Shown one piece after another: positions 61,743-64,000 of a stretch of DNA of 64,000 nt (positions within the stretch are counted from its first letter, which is position 1; every line of letters begins with the position of its first letter). The stretch lies in NCBI GenBank assembly GCA_964618455.1, contig CAZUAQ010000013.1, positions 1-64,000 of the forward strand, read 5' to 3'. The position numbers and the translations under genes were made by a program. The notes beneath the pieces are model-generated. The model was not told the DNA's origin and did no database searches. It saw only the letters and a list, made by a program, of their open reading frames with translations. This DNA is from CAZUAQ01 sp964618455. GTDB lineage: Bacteria > Planctomycetota > Phycisphaerae > UBA1845 > PWPN01.

Positions 61743-63008
61743 ATGGAAGCGGGGATTGGCCGGGCGATCATGCAGGCGTCGATGGAGCTCAATGTGCGCA
61801 AAAAGTCCGATAAACGAACAGTCCTCGGGCTGATGGCCGGCACCAGCGGTGACGGAGTCGACGCGGCCTGCGTGGAAATCCGTGGAAAAGGGAAAAACAT
61901 GCGTGCCCGATTTCTCCGGCACGTGCATCGGCGATTTCCACCGGAATTGCGTCGGAGGATACATGACGCTTTTGCGCCCTCCCCGATCGGCACCGAGGAG
62001 CTCGCCCGGCTGCACGCGAATCTGGGCGATGCTTTCGCGCGGGCGGCCCGGCACGCCATCGAGACCGCCGATCCGGGGCAGCGCCCGGAATTTGTCGGCC
62101 TCGCGGGCCAGACCATCTGCCACTATCCCGGCAGGGGGCGACGTTCCACCGTGACGCTGCAGCTCGGCGATCCGGCCCGCGTGGCGGCACACACGGGCCT
62201 GCCGGTCGTTGCCGATTTCCGCCAATCCGACGTCGCCGTCGGCGGGCAGGGGGCGCCGCTCGTGCCCTGGACGGATTGGATTCTCTTTCGTGACGCACGC
62301 GTCTATCGCGCGATTCAAAACATCGGGGGGGTCGCGAACGTGACCGGTGTTCCTCCAAATGCATCCCCAGACGAGGTCATCGCGTTCGACAGCGGTCCGG
62401 GCAACATGGTCATCGATGCGCTGGCGCACCACTTCACGAAGGGCAGGCAATGGATGGACCGCGACGGCCGCATGGCGGCGCGGGGCAAGGTCATCGACAC
62501 GCTGCTGACGGCATGGCAAAAACACCCATATTTTCGAAGAAAACCGCCTAAAACGACGGGGCGCGAAACGTTCGGTGCGACCTTTGTGAATGATGCATTG
62601 AAGATCATTCGGCGGGAGAAGTACGCCGACGCGGATGTGATGGCGACGGCCACGGCGCTGACGGCACGGACCATCCACGATGCCTGTCTCCGCTTCCTGG
62701 CACCTCGCATCCGGGAGGGCGCGATATCTCGATCGCATCGGGAGAAGCCGGGCCGGCGAAGCGTGCCGTTCGAGCTGATCGTCGCCGGCGGTGGCGCTCG
62801 GAACCGAACCTTGATGCGAGAACTCGAACGCGCGTTCTCGCCCTGGCCGGTGATCCCCATGGACGCCACCGGGTGGCCGGTGCAGGCCAAGGAAGCCTGC
62901 AGTTTCGCCCTGCTGGCGGCGGCGCGAATGGACGGTGAGCCGGCGAACCTTCCTCAGGTGACCGGGGCCCGACGCGAAGCGGTCCTGGGGGCGGTGTATC
63001 TGCCATGA
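61743..63008 (+). CDS. anmK: anhydro-N-acetylmuramic acid kinase
   Basis: A cytoplasmic enzyme of about 421 residues (depending on start) that phosphorylates and opens 1,6-anhydro-MurNAc to MurNAc-6-phosphate in peptidoglycan recycling. Visible motifs: VLGLMAGTSGDGVDAACVEI, FRQSDVAVGGQGAPLVPWTD, YRAIQNIGGVANVTGVP, IAFDSGPGNMVIDAL, ETFGATFVNDAL and LIVAGGGARNRTLM. The start is uncertain: ATG at 61743, 61770 and 61782, and GTG at 61671 are in frame and none has a strong Shine-Dalgarno sequence. Presence of anmK supports a peptidoglycan cell wall, now known for planctomycetes. Its neighbours are unrelated, so it is probably transcribed alone. Confidence 0.93.
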   Translation: MEAGIGRAIMQASMELNVRKKSDKRTVLGLMAGTSGDGVDAACVEIRGKGKNMRARFLRHVHRRFPPELRRRIHDAFAPSPIGTEELARLHANLGDAFARAARHAIETADPGQRPEFVGLAGQTICHYPGRGRRSTVTLQLGDPARVAAHTGLPVVADFRQSDVAVGGQGAPLVPWTDWILFRDARVYRAIQNIGGVANVTGVPPNASPDEVIAFDSGPGNMVIDALAHHFTKGRQWMDRDGRMAARGKVIDTLLTAWQKHPYFRRKPPKTTGRETFGATFVNDALKIIRREKYADADVMATATALTARTIHDACLRFLAPRIREGAISRSHREKPGRRSVPFELIVAGGGARNRTLMRELERAFSPWPVIPMDATGWPVQAKEACSFALLAAARMDGEPANLPQVTGARREAVLGAVYLP

Positions 63009-64000
63009 TCGGGATGTCTGCGAATCCCGGCGCGGTCGATGTGGCCGGATCCACGCTTCCCGGAGTCCATCGTCCGAAAATCGATCCGCCGGCGGCGTCA
63101 GAGGAGAGGGCGGTTCGTGCCCTTCAGTGAGCCGAGCCGGGAATCTGGCTTAAGCTTTTATTAATTAATTACTTACAGATCCGATTCGCAGGAGTTGTGC
63201 TTTTTGCTGGACCTGTCTGGCTCCATCGGATAGCATTAAAGGTGTGCAGGCAGCATGCTTTAGGCTTTTCTGGAAGAAATGCGATCTGGATGGCATGCTG
63301 GGCCTTGGCGGTCTCTTCGGAGCCGTCGAAGGCATGATACCGCAGGCGGCGCAAGTCAAGTCTTTGCAGAGCAATGCATTAGCACTTCTTCTGCACGCGA
63401 CTTCGCCTGTGAAATTTGAGAACGGATCGCGCTCGCGGATCCTGACGGTCGAGCGGATGACGTGCCGGGTGAACGAGTCACATGTGACCGCAACACCCCA
63501 TGTGCTCACGGCCGAGGGAGAACGCGGCCGGAAGGTGAAAACGACATGTCGGCTGGAGAATTGAAAGAAAGATTAGCCAAATTTCCCTTGCAGCCGTAGG
63601 TCGTCCGGTTAGAATGAAATGAGACGAGTCGCATCGTTCCATAAGCAATCTGTGGGGAAAGAGGATTGAAGTCTGCCGGGTGTGGCTTCCTATCTCTCGG
63701 CGATCGTCCCCACTTATTCCGGATCGTGACAGTTGCGACGAGAAACAGATCGCAGCGAATCAAGTAAGATCGGATTCAAGTGAGATCGCATCATTCAGTT
63801 CTTGATGAGAAAGAAGTAGTCCTCCAAAGAGAAGTCGTCTAAGCGCGATCTTGATCAAAGGATTACTCAAGATTTCGAATTAAGGTCTGGCGTTCGATCA
63901 AGTCACGACGGTATACTGGTGAGTTCAGGCAGCGCATTGGTGCGGGCCTGCGTGCAGTTCAAACAGGAAATTTAGGAAAGCAGTCTCCGAGAGCGAGACG
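63009..64000. other. about 1 kb terminal region without a supported gene
   Basis: GC falls clearly after about 63150 (AT-rich TTATTAATTAATTACTT at 63157-63173). Short open frames on both strands have no family signal, poor codon use and no ribosome binding site. A 16-bp tandem repeat is at 63757-63788. TATACT at 63911-63916 could be the -10 of a promoter facing right, though no good -35 is present. The region may be the leader of a gene beyond the window. Confidence 0.45.
63757..63788 (+). repeat. imperfect 16-bp tandem repeat
   Basis: GAATCAAGTAAGATCG (63757-63772) is directly followed by GATTCAAGTGAGATCG (63773-63788), 14 of 16 identical. It lies in the AT-richer terminal spacer and could be a regulator site pair. 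Confidence 0.6.

Noticed and set aside
63244..63564. 106-codon plus-strand frame in the terminal spacer
   Set aside because: No family signal, no Shine-Dalgarno sequence, and other frames of similar size overlap it on the minus strand.
63888..63916. rRNA operon promoter near the right edge
   Set aside because: TATACT is present but there is no good -35 or boxA-like leader and no rRNA sequence within the window.

Overview
This window looks like chromosomal DNA from a free-living, heterotrophic planctomycete, probably close to the Phycisphaerae. That placement is inferred from protein types, not from a marker gene. It rests on high-GC coding sequence, paired OPT/DUF6785-type membrane proteins, a NHL/VWA/MoxR/DUF58/BatA cluster, PEP-CTERM and dockerin-like secreted proteins, several secreted glycoside hydrolases, and a type IV pilus/type II secretion cluster with very large pseudopilins. 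I saw no phage, IS element, CRISPR array, rRNA or tRNA.

Positions 1-16.5 kb (+) hold a type IV pilus/type II secretion cluster: the end of one PilB/GspE ATPase, PilT, a second complete PilB/GspE, PilC/GspF, six pseudopilin genes (three GspG-like, then GspH-, GspI- and GspJ-like) and a 1351-residue GspK/PilX-like protein. Several of these genes have a high-GC 5' end joined to a lower-GC body. Positions 17.1-27.1 kb (+) hold an iron-type ABC permease without partner genes, an NHL-repeat lipoprotein, and a VWA/amidotransferase-like, MoxR, DUF58 and BatA-like series. A GGDEF diguanylate cyclase with its inhibitory site follows at 27.3-28.6 kb.

Positions 28.7-41.2 kb (-) encode two OPT-like multi-pass membrane proteins, a 1636-residue fusion of a degenerate M28 peptidase-like domain with an FtsX-type permease, and a GH78 alpha-L-rhamnosidase. 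aspS (+) follows at 41.5 kb. Positions 43.5-52.2 kb are a secreted carbohydrate-active region: a clan-A-like glycosidase flanked by REP-like repeats, a secreted protein of unknown function, a GH114-like lipoprotein, a glycosidase with PKD and EF-hand tail, a PEP-CTERM protein and a BACON-like/EF-hand protein. Another BACON-like/EF-hand protein lies at 59.9-61.4 kb.

The most interesting region is 52.6-59.8 kb. purE, purK, dabB and dabA lie on one strand in an operon-like order (purE-purK overlap by 4 bp, then gaps of 47 and 67 bp). A beta-carbonic anhydrase gene converges on dabA, and a small winged-helix regulator with its own promoter and a palindromic site diverges from purE. DabAB is an energy-coupled inorganic carbon accumulator and PurK consumes bicarbonate, so the arrangement suggests bicarbonate supply tied to purine synthesis rather than to autotrophy. 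anmK (peptidoglycan recycling) follows at 61.7-63.0 kb. The last 1 kb appears noncoding and may lead to a gene outside the window.
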